Source: Bradyrhizobium sp.
GTDB lineage: Bacteria; Pseudomonadota; Alphaproteobacteria; Rhizobiales; Xanthobacteraceae
Reading direction: 5' to 3'
Assembly (NCBI GenBank): GCA_028290305.1
Contig: JAQGKC010000453.1
Span: 1 to 29,131, forward strand
DNA: 29,131 nucleotides
This document shows positions 7,841 through 15,901 of this stretch, piece after piece (positions within the stretch are counted from its first letter, which is position 1; every line of letters starts with the position of its first letter). Position numbers and translations under genes: made by a program. Under the pieces are notes generated by a model. It was not told the DNA's origin. It worked only from the letters and a program-made list of their open reading frames with translations, and did no database searches.

Positions 7841-8899
7841 CTAGCGGCCTACATCTGTCGACGCCATCGAGAGCTTCAAAACGCGAATTCTCTCCTGCAC
7901 CATCATATCGACCAGCGCTGGAAAATCGACTTTCGGGCGCCAGCCCAACTCGAATTGAAGTTTCGAAGAATCCGCCCGCGTAAAGTGGCTATCCACCTTG
8001 CGCAGCAGCAAAGGGTCGACAACGACGAATTTGGTCCAGTCGAGACCACCGACCCTAAAGGCGACCTCGCAGAATTCCGCGATGGAATGCGCGTGTCCGG
8101 TTCCGACGACAAAATCCGACGGAGGGTCGTTCCGCACGATGAGATGCATCGCTTCGACGAAATCTCCGGCAAAGCCGAAATCGCGCCGCACGTTGATGTC
8201 GCCGAGATAAAGCTTGCCGTCGGATAGAATAGGCCTGCCGCGTTCGTCCAGTTCACGCGTCTCGGTTAGGCCAAGCGAAGCCGCCGCCGCGGCATGGGCG
8301 ATCTTCTGCGACACGAAACCGAACGGACGCCGCGGACTTTCATGATTAAACATGATGCCGCAGGACAAATGCAGCCCGTACTGCTGACGATAAGCAGCGA
8401 TGGTCTGATGTGCGTAAGCCTTCGAGATTCCATAGGGCGATTTCGGATTTGCCCGGGTCTGCTCATCCTGCAGTTGTGCCGAGCTGTCGCCATAGATTTC
8501 TGAAGACGACGCTTGAAACAGTCGGGTCTCCGGCAATTCGCGACGAATGAATTCGCAGATGCGCTGGGGAGCCAAGCCGTTCAGCAGCGCGGTCTCGATC
8601 GGAATGTCCCACGACAATGCAGGCCGCGACACCGCCGCGAGATTGTAGATCTCGTCTGGCATCGATATCGTCAGCAGGCTCCTGAGGAAAGCCTCGTCGG
8701 TGAGATCGCCAGCGTGCCAAGAAACCCTGCCTCCGTGCAGGCTAGGATCGACTGAACGCCTGGAATGGGCAAAAATCTCGTATCCGCGCGACAGCAGCAA
8801 TTCAATAAGGTACCACCCGTCCTGGCCAGCGCCGCCAGTGACCAATACGCGTCTTTTTCCGTGAATCTCGGCGGTCATGCTGCATGCCTTAAGTGACAT
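7841..8899 (-). CDS. gmd: GDP-mannose 4,6-dehydratase
   Basis: About 352 residues from ATG 8899, chosen for AAAGGG five bases upstream; ATG 8878 (MTAEIHG) is an alternative. The protein is an extended SDR with VLVTGGAGQDGWYL, YNLAAVSRPALSWD, QASSSEIYGD and YGISKAYAHQ carrying the YxxxK pair, then FNHESPRRP and RRDFGFAGDFVEAM. These are GDP-mannose dehydratase landmarks; the glycine motif is slightly divergent from the usual TGxTGQDGSYL. It forms GDP-4-keto-6-deoxymannose, the substrate of the fcl product downstream. It is the first gene of the 8899-4838 cluster. Confidence 0.9.
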   Translation of the reverse strand: MSLKACSMTAEIHGKRRVLVTGGAGQDGWYLIELLLSRGYEIFAHSRRSVDPSLHGGRVSWHAGDLTDEAFLRSLLTISMPDEIYNLAAVSRPALSWDIPIETALLNGLAPQRICEFIRRELPETRLFQASSSEIYGDSSAQLQDEQTRANPKSPYGISKAYAHQTIAAYRQQYGLHLSCGIMFNHESPRRPFGFVSQKIAHAAAAASLGLTETRELDERGRPILSDGKLYLGDINVRRDFGFAGDFVEAMHLIVRNDPPSDFVVGTGHAHSIAEFCEVAFRVGGLDWTKFVVVDPLLLRKVDSHFTRADSSKLQFELGWRPKVDFPALVDMMVQERIRVLKLSMASTDVGR

Positions 8900-8975
8900 C
8901 GACGCCCTTTTCAAGACCCCAGGCCAAATTTAGAAAACCTGAGCTTCTTGTCTAGTCGCAGTTGATCCTAGCCCG

Positions 8976-9464
8976 TCAAGGCCAAGTCTCACCACAAAGC
9001 GCGCAGGGCCCGATCGTTTTTTCACAGCTGACGAACCATACTTTGTGTCGCGCTTCGAATGGGGTTGGGCGAACGAGACGAACATGGGCCGCCCACTTGG
9101 CGAACTTCCGATAGACGATCAGAAATGGGACAACTGTATAGAAGGATAGTTCAAGACCAAGCCTCCATGCTTGTAGGATCAGCATGCATTGAGATCTATC
9201 AGTTGATAGAGGCCGAGCGGCAAAATGATCAGGTTCAGCCCGACCTCATACGCACCACAATTTTCCGGCATCGGATTTCGCGTAACTGCGAGAGCAGACA
9301 ATGCGAAAGTACCGGATGGGCGTCGGCAGACCAAACAATAACGGGACGTAGCCAGAGGCGTGCGAGAGCACTACCATAAGCGCGCGGCCAGTCCGCGCAA
9401 TCTGTCCACATACAAGTTTCGCATGAGTCAACGCCCCGGTTAGGGCGATTGTGCATCGACCCAA
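8976..9464 (-). pseudogene. Acyltransferase 3 (OafA-like) relic
   Basis: Minus-strand reading gives NLIILPLGLYQLIDLNAC in one frame and then LILQAWRLGLELSFYTVVPF in another. This matches the middle of acyltransferase 3 membrane proteins, where an (A/W)WSLGLE-FY motif follows a loop. A stop and a frame change separate the pieces, and the C-terminal half is absent. A further upstream stretch (about 9246-9464, with ALMVVLSHAS) may be the N-terminal part carrying the active-site-type histidine, but this is weaker. Intact family members O-acylate polysaccharides. An intact relative is at the right edge of the window. Confidence 0.55.
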
Positions 9465-9701
9465 TTATAAGGGCAAACTATCTCACGGCGTAAAACCGCT
9501 ACGTGGCATAATTCAGCACGGATCAATGGCGAGGCGTGGGGCGTCGCGCCTCAATCGTCATTGTCAGATTCAACTGCGCGCGCGGTGGAAGCAACCCTCA
9601 CTACATTCGACTTGTGCTTGTTTGCCCCTTATGGTCGACTATAACATCGATGACTTATATGTTGATCTTCCGGCATATCGTTGCGGTCGAGAATCGGGTT
9701 G

Positions 9702-11522
9702 ATGAAAACATTCTTGATCGACTTTGGGCTCTGTCTTTTTATTCCCATTTTATTTATGGCTTGCGGCTGGGGCGCAATTTCTCCATTCAGAGCGCAGGTC
9801 AAATTTCCGCTGGCGGCGTCCGGTCTTGCTGGAATGCTCCTGCTGTCTTGTGGCAGCCTAGCAATCCATGTCGTAATGATCATACCGTTCAAGATAGCGG
9901 CTCTTATTTCAGCCATTAGCTTACTGACTGTGAGCGCCGTTGCGGGGGGCGCCAAAATCTCTCTGCCCCATCGTGAGTTGATGCTTGCGCTCGGCGCGTT
10001 AGGAATTCTGAGCCTTCTCGGTTGTTCGTCGATCCTCTACAAGGAAATCGAGATTAATTCGCCGGCGCTTGTTTTTAGTTCGGGTTCCGATCAGTTCGGC
10101 TACGCGCATCTTTCAGACTGGATCACGGATGTTCCTCGAACTGCCGCCTTGACGCCAGATCCGACTGACATTTATGCGAGCTGGGTGGATATCATGCTGA
10201 AATTCGATCCAAGGTTTGGATCGATTTCGACAGTCGCAATCATCTCGACGTTAAGTGGCAGATCAGGTCTGTTCTCATACAATCTCTCTTGCGCTATCAT
10301 CTTGATAACGGCCTCGCTGGGATTGGCGGGGATTTTTGCGCAAACTGTGAGTGCATTTTTCATCGTTGCGCTGGGAGCCTTTTTGAGTACCTGGTATAGC
10401 CTTTCAACAGCGGGATACCTCGGAAAAATAGTAGGATATCCCGCTTCGCTGTTTTGTGTGGGGATGTTTTTTGCCCTTGTTCGCAAATCGAAGTCGAGCG
10501 AGATTCCTTTGCTGGCATTTCTAGCAACTTTAGCAATCGCGATCTGTGCCAGCCTGATGTTCAATGGTATGGCTGTATGCACTTTGCTGATTGTGGTGGG
10601 GGGGCTGTCCCTCTTACTGGACTGGATATTCGATCCGCATGCAGACAGCATCGGCCGTGTAGCTCGGTTCGAGCTTATCGCCGCGCTCGCGGCCTTGGCG
10701 CTGGTGGCGTTGATCTCCAGCGGTACAATCGCAAGACCACTCTATTTGACCGAACCCGCATTTGACACAAGCTGGAGAGATCTGTGGATCAGGGCCTCTC
10801 AGGTCATCGGCACGGAGTCCGAACTTTCGCTTTTTGTCAGGGACCTTCATCCGATGCTCGCGAGCACGGTCGGAGTACTTTGGCTGGTGCTCTGCGCGAT
10901 CGTCATGCGCGGTCGCCAATCGGATGCGCTCGCTCTTCTGTTGGGACCAGCAGCCGTGGCGGTGGCCTTAACGATCGCTGGCCAACGATGGAAATTCTAC
11001 CAGACAATCAGCATCTATGTTCCGGCCGCGTTATGCGCGGTCGCCGTTGCGACGAGCAGCCGGCAGGGGCGCTTTGTGCTGAATCGAGCGTATCGAGGTG
11101 CGATCTTGATGCTTGCTGTCGGCATAATTGCGCTGGGGCTTGGACGTTTCGTAACGAGTTTCGAGTACACCGTTGGATCGAAAGCTCACCCACCTTTCAT
11201 ATTTTCACGAATTGAAATTGATCGACTGTCAATGGTGGTAGCCGCAGCCGACGGAGCCTATCTCGACACGTCCGACGTTTCGACGACATATCCGCTCGTC
11301 TTGGAGTTCACCCGAAGACATATTCCTTTCCAATTATCCCCCCGGGCATGGAAAGCGTTTCTCGGTTATAGGCCATGGGAAGCGCCCTTGGAAGACAACC
11401 ATTTTAGCCTAACAATCAATGATCGATACCCCGCCGGCACTGACCGACCGGGTTTGGTCTATCAGACGCGGCAGTACGATCTGCTGAAAGGTGAGTGCTT
11501 GTGCTCAAAAATTTTCCACTAG
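9702..11522 (+). CDS. Large polytopic membrane protein, putative glycan-assembly protein
   Basis: 606 residues from the ATG at 9702 (MKTFLIDFG). Many hydrophobic segments span roughly residues 1-490, followed by a soluble C-terminal domain of about 110 residues. A loop reads SDQFGYAHLSDWITDVPR near residue 135, resembling PDGWSYITMSDYLAHVPR in the membrane protein at 20771-22651. The two are therefore probably related and of the same topology. Proteins of this type occur in polysaccharide loci and may be lipid-linked sugar transferases, but I recognise no catalytic motif. It ends about 120 bases from the convergent FkbM gene. Confidence 0.65.
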   Translation: MKTFLIDFGLCLFIPILFMACGWGAISPFRAQVKFPLAASGLAGMLLLSCGSLAIHVVMIIPFKIAALISAISLLTVSAVAGGAKISLPHRELMLALGALGILSLLGCSSILYKEIEINSPALVFSSGSDQFGYAHLSDWITDVPRTAALTPDPTDIYASWVDIMLKFDPRFGSISTVAIISTLSGRSGLFSYNLSCAIILITASLGLAGIFAQTVSAFFIVALGAFLSTWYSLSTAGYLGKIVGYPASLFCVGMFFALVRKSKSSEIPLLAFLATLAIAICASLMFNGMAVCTLLIVVGGLSLLLDWIFDPHADSIGRVARFELIAALAALALVALISSGTIARPLYLTEPAFDTSWRDLWIRASQVIGTESELSLFVRDLHPMLASTVGVLWLVLCAIVMRGRQSDALALLLGPAAVAVALTIAGQRWKFYQTISIYVPAALCAVAVATSSRQGRFVLNRAYRGAILMLAVGIIALGLGRFVTSFEYTVGSKAHPPFIFSRIEIDRLSMVVAAADGAYLDTSDVSTTYPLVLEFTRRHIPFQLSPRAWKAFLGYRPWEAPLEDNHFSLTINDRYPAGTDRPGLVYQTRQYDLLKGECLCSKIFH

Positions 11523-11645
11523 GAAAGGAGCGGGCTGAACTTTCTCGTCGGAAATGCTGCTGGACAAAAGGCGGAATGGACGGGGGTGACGAATTTGTCT
11601 CGGCCACAAAAGTCGAAGCGCCGCCCGGATCAATCCCCAGTGTCA

Positions 11646-12554
11646 CTACGATTGGCTAACAAGGTCGTACAGCGGATTCCGAAATAGGCTGGTGGAGTAC
11701 CTGTTTCGGCTGATCGGTGGCTCTTTCCAATCAAGGGGCTCCTTGCCGAAACAGGATGCAATGAGTCCGTCCCCGCTGAAACTTTCATGCACGTCATGCT
11801 CCGCGAGAATTGTTCCGCCGAAGTCCTTCAGCATCGCGAGGCAGCGCTGATGGGTCAATGGGTCACCGCTGATATGGTGACTGTGCGTGGAAAAAACTCC
11901 GAAGCGGATCACACCTCCGCGAAGCAGCGATTCGCACGACTCAATGATGGCCGTCTCCGCGCCCTGGGTGTCGCAGTGGAGGATATTGAGCCTTTGAATT
12001 CGGTGCTCGCGCAAAAAAGCCGGAATCGAGATCTGCGGGATTTGAATGTCTCCGGCAGATTCGGTAGCGAAGGTCATGGCAGGGACGGAGTTAGGACCAA
12101 CGCTGGCCTGCACGAACGTTATTTCGTGTTTGTTCAGCGCAGCGTTGGCGCGGCCGACGGCTATATGATTGGGATCCGGCTCAACCACATATGATTGTCT
12201 TCGGTTGCCGTACTGCGATTTGAACCAGAGCGAGTAATAGGACCAGAAGCCTCCCAGCTCTAGCATCGTCGCGTCGGGCGGCAAGAGCTTCAAAATCTCA
12301 TGAAAGACGGCTTCTTCCTGGGGCTCGTGGTGTCCATGAAGCCGTTCGATAATGCGTGTCATCCACTCGCCATAGTAGCCGCCGGCGACAACACGTAGGC
12401 CGTTGTGCATGATCTGCACGGGCCTGCCTTCAAATGAAACGACCTTCCCCGCGTCCGGGACCTTCGGAATCAGATCGCAATCCCGGCAGCTTACCGTCAT
12501 CTCCGCGCGAGTGGCGTTGTCCAGCAATATGGGAGGAATGTTGAATTCTTGCAT
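11646..12554 (-). CDS. FkbM-family SAM-dependent methyltransferase
   Basis: 302 residues from the ATG at 12554. This start matches the start of the relic at 1989, and AGAGGG precedes both; a longer reading would run into the XRE gene. The N-terminal ~80 residues (CRDCDLIP, QIMHNGLRVVAGGYYG) precede a SAM-binding fold with ATMLELGGFWSYYSLWF, YVVEPDPNH, and NILHCDTQGAETAII. FkbM enzymes O-methylate sugars or related acceptors, so it probably caps or decorates a polysaccharide. It lies 40 bases downstream of the XRE gene on the same strand and could be co-transcribed with it. Confidence 0.88.
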   Translation of the reverse strand: MQEFNIPPILLDNATRAEMTVSCRDCDLIPKVPDAGKVVSFEGRPVQIMHNGLRVVAGGYYGEWMTRIIERLHGHHEPQEEAVFHEILKLLPPDATMLELGGFWSYYSLWFKSQYGNRRQSYVVEPDPNHIAVGRANAALNKHEITFVQASVGPNSVPAMTFATESAGDIQIPQISIPAFLREHRIQRLNILHCDTQGAETAIIESCESLLRGGVIRFGVFSTHSHHISGDPLTHQRCLAMLKDFGGTILAEHDVHESFSGDGLIASCFGKEPLDWKEPPISRNRYSTSLFRNPLYDLVSQS

Positions 12555-12594
12555 ATGCCCTCTAAATTCTCGTAGTTCAGCAGCTAGCGTGGAT

Positions 12595-12855
12595 TTATTG
12601 CGCTCGGTTTGGGCGTTGCGGCCTCCGAAGACGAACGCCGGGTCCTCCACCGTTCTCCGCGATGAATTCGATGCCGGCTGCTTCTAGGGCTTTACGCAAT
12701 TCCACAATTGTCCGTTCTTGTGCCGCAAGCGCGCCTGGCTGAGTTTCAAGCCGCTTCACGCTCGGAAGCGATACTCCGGAACTTTCAGCCAGGTCGCGTT
12801 GCTCCCACCGGAGTAGCGCCCGCGCAGCGCGAACCTGCTCACTAGTTATGGACAG
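12595..12855 (-). CDS. XRE-type helix-turn-helix regulator with a non-ATG start
   Basis: An 86-residue reading frame: SITSEQVRAARALLRWEQ, RDLAESSGVSLPSVKRLE (the helix-turn-helix), then AAQERTIVELRKALEAAG, IEFIAENGGGPGVRLRRP. This is a familiar small XRE regulator type in Bradyrhizobium relatives. No ATG, GTG or TTG exists at the N-terminus: the codon before SITSEQ is CTG (12853-12855), ATT lies at 12859-12861, and a TGA at 12865-12867 blocks extension. The 5' end lies next to or inside operator 1, so the gene probably represses itself and the divergent module. It could also be a start-codon mutant that is no longer translated. Confidence 0.75.
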   Translation of the reverse strand: MSITSEQVRAARALLRWEQRDLAESSGVSLPSVKRLETQPGALAAQERTIVELRKALEAAGIEFIAENGGGPGVRLRRPQRPNRAQ

Positions 12856-12858
12856 TTT

Positions 12859-12873
12859 AATACCTCAGGTATT
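12859..12873. promoter_or_regulatory. Operator 1, palindrome over the -35 box
   Basis: AATACCTCAGGTATT is a perfect palindrome with 7-base arms around one central base. It overlaps the TTGACA box of the plus-strand promoter and touches the 5' end of the XRE gene. Likely binding site for the XRE protein. Confidence 0.75.
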
Positions 12874-12900
12874 GACATGATCGCGAGCTTCGTTTAATAC
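12872..12900 (+). promoter_or_regulatory. Sigma-70 promoter of the recombination module
   Basis: TTGACA (12872-12877), a 17-base spacer and TAATAC (12895-12900) form a near-consensus promoter. It reads towards the plus-strand genes from 12939. Both boxes are overlapped by palindromes, as expected for a repressed promoter. Confidence 0.8.
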
Positions 12901-12910
12901 CCCAGGTATC
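12896..12910. promoter_or_regulatory. Operator 2, palindrome over the -10 box
   Basis: AATACCCCAGGTATC has ATACC/GGTAT arms and is nearly identical to operator 1, with centres 37 bases apart. It overlaps the TAATAC box. A repressor bound here would block transcription of the module. Confidence 0.7.
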
Positions 12911-12938
12911 GCATAAGGCAGCTAGGAGATCAACCCTA

Positions 12939-13274
12939 ATGAGCAATAACACCATTTCGGTGAACGGCGGAGCTATGTCCAACGCCGACTGCACCGTCAT
13001 CATGACCCGTGCTTGGGCGATCGTCCGCCAAACCTACTGCTACTCCTACATCAAGTTCTCCAGAATTGGCAGTCACCGCTTCAACGCTTGCCTACGCCAA
13101 GCAGGGGCAGAGGCCAAATCACCCGTCCGGAGTGCCGTATATTGGCAGAGTCTAAAGCGGATCGTATCGCCCGTCTTACCAACACCATCGCAAACGCGGA
13201 CTTTAACGATCATTGGCCATCTGCCCGCGCAAACACCGGCCATGCGCGCCGAAATTTCCCAACTGTCCAGATAA
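12939..13274 (+). pseudogene. Small phage-module gene with two compensating frame changes
   Basis: The ATG at 12939 has AGGAG ten bases upstream and is the first gene after the promoter. Residues 1-62 read as a helical protein (IMTRAWAIVRQTYCYSYIKF... then CLRQAGAEAK). The middle is better in another frame (AESKADRIARLTNTIANAD, about 13140-13230), and the end returns to the first frame as MRAEISQLSR plus a stop. Together these give the usual order of a small protein I associate with Bradyrhizobium phage regions. The original frame stays open for 111 codons, so an altered protein may still be made. The function is unknown. Confidence 0.55.
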
Positions 13275-13380
13275 GGAGAAAACAACGATCTACCGCGTGA
13301 ATGTGGATCGGGTTCTTTTGCGGCACTAGCTCATCCACGATCACCTGAAATCCCATCCATTTTCAAAGAGAGATATCCAA

Positions 13381-14202
13381 ATGACCAAGGCGACACTTAG
13401 GATCGACCGGCGCCAATTCATCGGCGGCTCGGATGCCCGGATCATCATGGGCAAGGACGAAAAGGCGCTCCTACGCCTTTGGCGCGAAAAGCGCGGCGAG
13501 GCAGCTTCTCTTGATCTGTCGGGCGTATTGATTGTCCAACTTGGCCTGGTGACCGAAGATCTCAACAGGCGCTGGTACGAGCTAAACTCCGGTCACCGAA
13601 TTGGCGATGTCCAGCGCCACGCGATCCACCGGACGATGCCTTGGATGGCGGCCACGCTCGATGGTTTGGTCAAGGAAACCGGCGCTGTGTTCGAGGCCAA
13701 ATTCATGCTGCCATGGTCATTCTCGGAGGAGGCTGCTGCTGAGAAACATATGGCCCAGCTTCAGCACAACATGCTGGTCGCCGACACCAAAAAGTCGGTG
13801 CTCTCCATCATTAACGGCGGCGGCAAATGGGTTGAACTATCGATCGAAGCCGACCCGATCTACCAGACAATCCTGATAGCTGCTGAAAAAGCGTTCTGGC
13901 GGGCGGTCAAAACCGGTGAACCCCCGGTGCTGTTCGATTGCGAACCTCCAAAGGCACGTATCGAAGCGGTCTGTGTGGTCGATATGAACGCTTCCAACTC
14001 CTGGGCAGAATTTGCGGGACTCTTTCGCGATACCCAAGGCGCTCACAATGACCACGAGCGCGCCAAGAGCGAACTCAAGGGACTAATGCCGGAGGACGCC
14101 AAGGAGGCGATGGGCCACGGCATTCGGGCAAAACGATCGAAATCGGGCGCTGTCAGCTTCGACCTCGTTGACATGGAGGTGAGCCATGCATCGGTCCAGT
14201 GA
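13381..14202 (+). CDS. YqaJ-type viral recombinase / lambda exonuclease family
   Basis: 273 residues from the ATG at 13381, after AAGAGAG. The nuclease core is visible: [15 protein letters not shown] at residues ~10-24, TLDG with D94, and the catalytic EAK (E105, K107) in [11 protein letters not shown] helical stretch with [13 protein letters not shown] follows, typical of YqaJ/lambda-exo PD-(D/E)XK enzymes. Such enzymes resect double-stranded DNA 5' to 3' so that a partner protein can anneal the strands. The partner ERF gene overlaps its end by 17 bases. This is a classic two-component phage recombination pair, driven by the promoter at 12872-12900. Confidence 0.9.
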   Translation: MTKATLRIDRRQFIGGSDARIIMGKDEKALLRLWREKRGEAASLDLSGVLIVQLGLVTEDLNRRWYELNSGHRIGDVQRHAIHRTMPWMAATLDGLVKETGAVFEAKFMLPWSFSEEAAAEKHMAQLQHNMLVADTKKSVLSIINGGGKWVELSIEADPIYQTILIAAEKAFWRAVKTGEPPVLFDCEPPKARIEAVCVVDMNASNSWAEFAGLFRDTQGAHNDHERAKSELKGLMPEDAKEAMGHGIRAKRSKSGAVSFDLVDMEVSHASVQ

Positions 14203-15463
14203 ATGCGTAGCCGCAATCGCAACGGCTCTCGCGAAAGCGCAGACTGAACTTTCCAATCCCGAAAAGTCGATGGTGGGGACGGTCTACAACAGCCAGTCAG
14301 ACAGTCCGCAAAGCTTCCGCTATGCGTCGCTGTCGAGTGGCCTCGACATCGTGCGCAAGACGTTGGGCGGCCAACAGATCGCGATTGCCCAAACCACCGA
14401 AATCGACCGGGCGAATGCCATGGTGAACCTAACCACCATGCTGATGCACACGTCCGGGGAGTGGATTTCTTCAGACTGGCCAGTGTGCCAATTGTCGGAA
14501 ACGTCTGCACCCCGCCGGATGGGGGCGGCGCTCACCTATGCCCGCCGCTACGCCTTGTTCACGCTGGTAGGAATAGCTGGCGAGGATGATCTGGATGCGC
14601 CGGATCTCACCAACGATCAGTCAAAAGGATACAACGCCGTGGACGCGGCTCTTACTCTCAGCTCCAAAGTTGCGCCGGCGTCTGTCGGCTCAACCCCATT
14701 CCGACTTGGGACCCCGAACATTCCACCTGTACGGGAAAAGCTTGGTGCTGATGAGTCCGTGGTGATCCGGGCTCAACTTATCAAGGAAATCGAAACGCTT
14801 TCGCAAGATGAGGATCTCCAGCCTCGTGCGATCGCCATCCTGAAGGCCAAGAACCGCCTGTCAGCGGATGATGCAAAGCTCGTCGAAGACGCCTTCGCGT
14901 CCAGGATGGCCCTTCAAGTCATCGTGCCGGAGGCCTTCGCAAAAGATGAACCCACGTCTGCACCGATCGATGCAACACCGTCCGAGCCGCCATCGGCACC
15001 AACGACCACAGTCAAGCCAGTACGAGCAAGGCGCCCCAGAAAGACCAAAGCCCCGGCCGAAGCATTGGCTGTGCCTCCGGTCTCGTCGAAGCCAGCCATC
15101 GGCGACGATCCTACACCGTCTATGACCATTCGCCAGGCGGACGCTAGTCCTCCCAGAATCCAGAAAAGCGAGTTGACCATCAGCGAGCCGCGACGACATC
15201 GTGACAAGACGCACCTCAAATTCGTGTCATCGCAGCCGTGTCTCATTTGCGGGAGAAGGCCTGCGGACGCTCATCATCTCAGGTTCACGCAGCCACGCGC
15301 GATGGGACGCAAAGTCAGCGACGAGTTCACAGTCCCGCTTTGCCGAACCCATCATCGCGACAACCATAGCTTCGGCGACGAGCTCGCTTGGTGGGGGAGA
15401 CAGGCGATTGATCCAGTCGGGATATCGCGGAAGCTATGGGTTTCAACCCGCCGCATCGAATGA
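14186..15463 (+). CDS. ERF single-strand annealing protein fused to an HNH-like (DUF968/Ref-type) domain
   Basis: 425 residues. The N-terminal ~160 form an ERF domain, with [20 protein letters not shown] and the family hallmark [20 protein letters not shown] followed by EDDLDAPD. A low-complexity Pro/Ala/Thr and basic linker spans ~250-345. The C-terminus holds CLICG (C352, C355), DAHHLRF (H363, H364), a [13 protein letters not shown] segment and THHRDNH, the layout of DUF968/Ref-like HNH nucleases. ERF proteins anneal complementary strands during phage recombination; the C-terminal domain would add a DNA-cutting or structure-binding activity. It is translationally coupled to the exonuclease. 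Confidence 0.85.
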   Translation: MHRSSECVAAIATALAKAQTELSNPEKSMVGTVYNSQSDSPQSFRYASLSSGLDIVRKTLGGQQIAIAQTTEIDRANAMVNLTTMLMHTSGEWISSDWPVCQLSETSAPRRMGAALTYARRYALFTLVGIAGEDDLDAPDLTNDQSKGYNAVDAALTLSSKVAPASVGSTPFRLGTPNIPPVREKLGADESVVIRAQLIKEIETLSQDEDLQPRAIAILKAKNRLSADDAKLVEDAFASRMALQVIVPEAFAKDEPTSAPIDATPSEPPSAPTTTVKPVRARRPRKTKAPAEALAVPPVSSKPAIGDDPTPSMTIRQADASPPRIQKSELTISEPRRHRDKTHLKFVSSQPCLICGRRPADAHHLRFTQPRAMGRKVSDEFTVPLCRTHHRDNHSFGDELAWWGRQAIDPVGISRKLWVSTRRIE

Positions 15464-15901
15464 ATGGCGGCTCAACCGACGAGCTGCAAGGGCTCTTGCG
15501 TTGCAGGCTCTTAAGATGCCAAAGAATGTTGGACGCTGCTTCGATGGGTCGCGCCGTTGAACTTTGGCAATGCTACTGAAGCATTGTTTGCGGCTAGGAA
15601 GCGTTTGGACGCCCCCGGTGCTGTCGGTCGAAGATGAGGTCTCGCGTCTTGTCAGCTTTGTGCTTGGCCAATTGTACGGCCGGGGAGCTTTCCCAAAGCC
15701 TTGGTCCAGCCGAATGCGCAAGCACGTCCACGGTAGCAAGCATGTCCATGGTGGACAGGTTTTTGCACCGATGCCGAGCCTATTGCACAACCAAGCGCAA
15801 TCAGACAAGAGATTTCCCGACCGTAGGCCGCTCCAGAGGGTTGAAATTCTCCGCGCGAGAGTGGCGAACGCTAGCCAACCATGTTGAAAGTGCCCGGATA
15901 A
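15464..15901 (+). other. Gap without a supported gene
   Basis: This stretch separates the phage recombination module from the decoration cassette. Overlapping frames exist on both strands but none shows a recognisable family or a good ribosome site. A short hairpin GTCCATGGTGGAC lies near 15744. It may hold the promoter of the downstream operon, but no convincing -35/-10 pair was found. Confidence 0.4.

Noticed and set aside
11787..12194. 135-codon plus-strand frame
   Set aside because: Antisense to the FkbM methyltransferase with its clear SAM motif.
12555..12650. N-terminal extension of the FkbM methyltransferase
   Set aside because: It overlaps the XRE frame, and the paralogous relic begins at the equivalent of 12554.
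15464..15901. Several overlapping frames between ERF and pyruvyl transferase genes
   Set aside because: None has a family signature or a good ribosome site.
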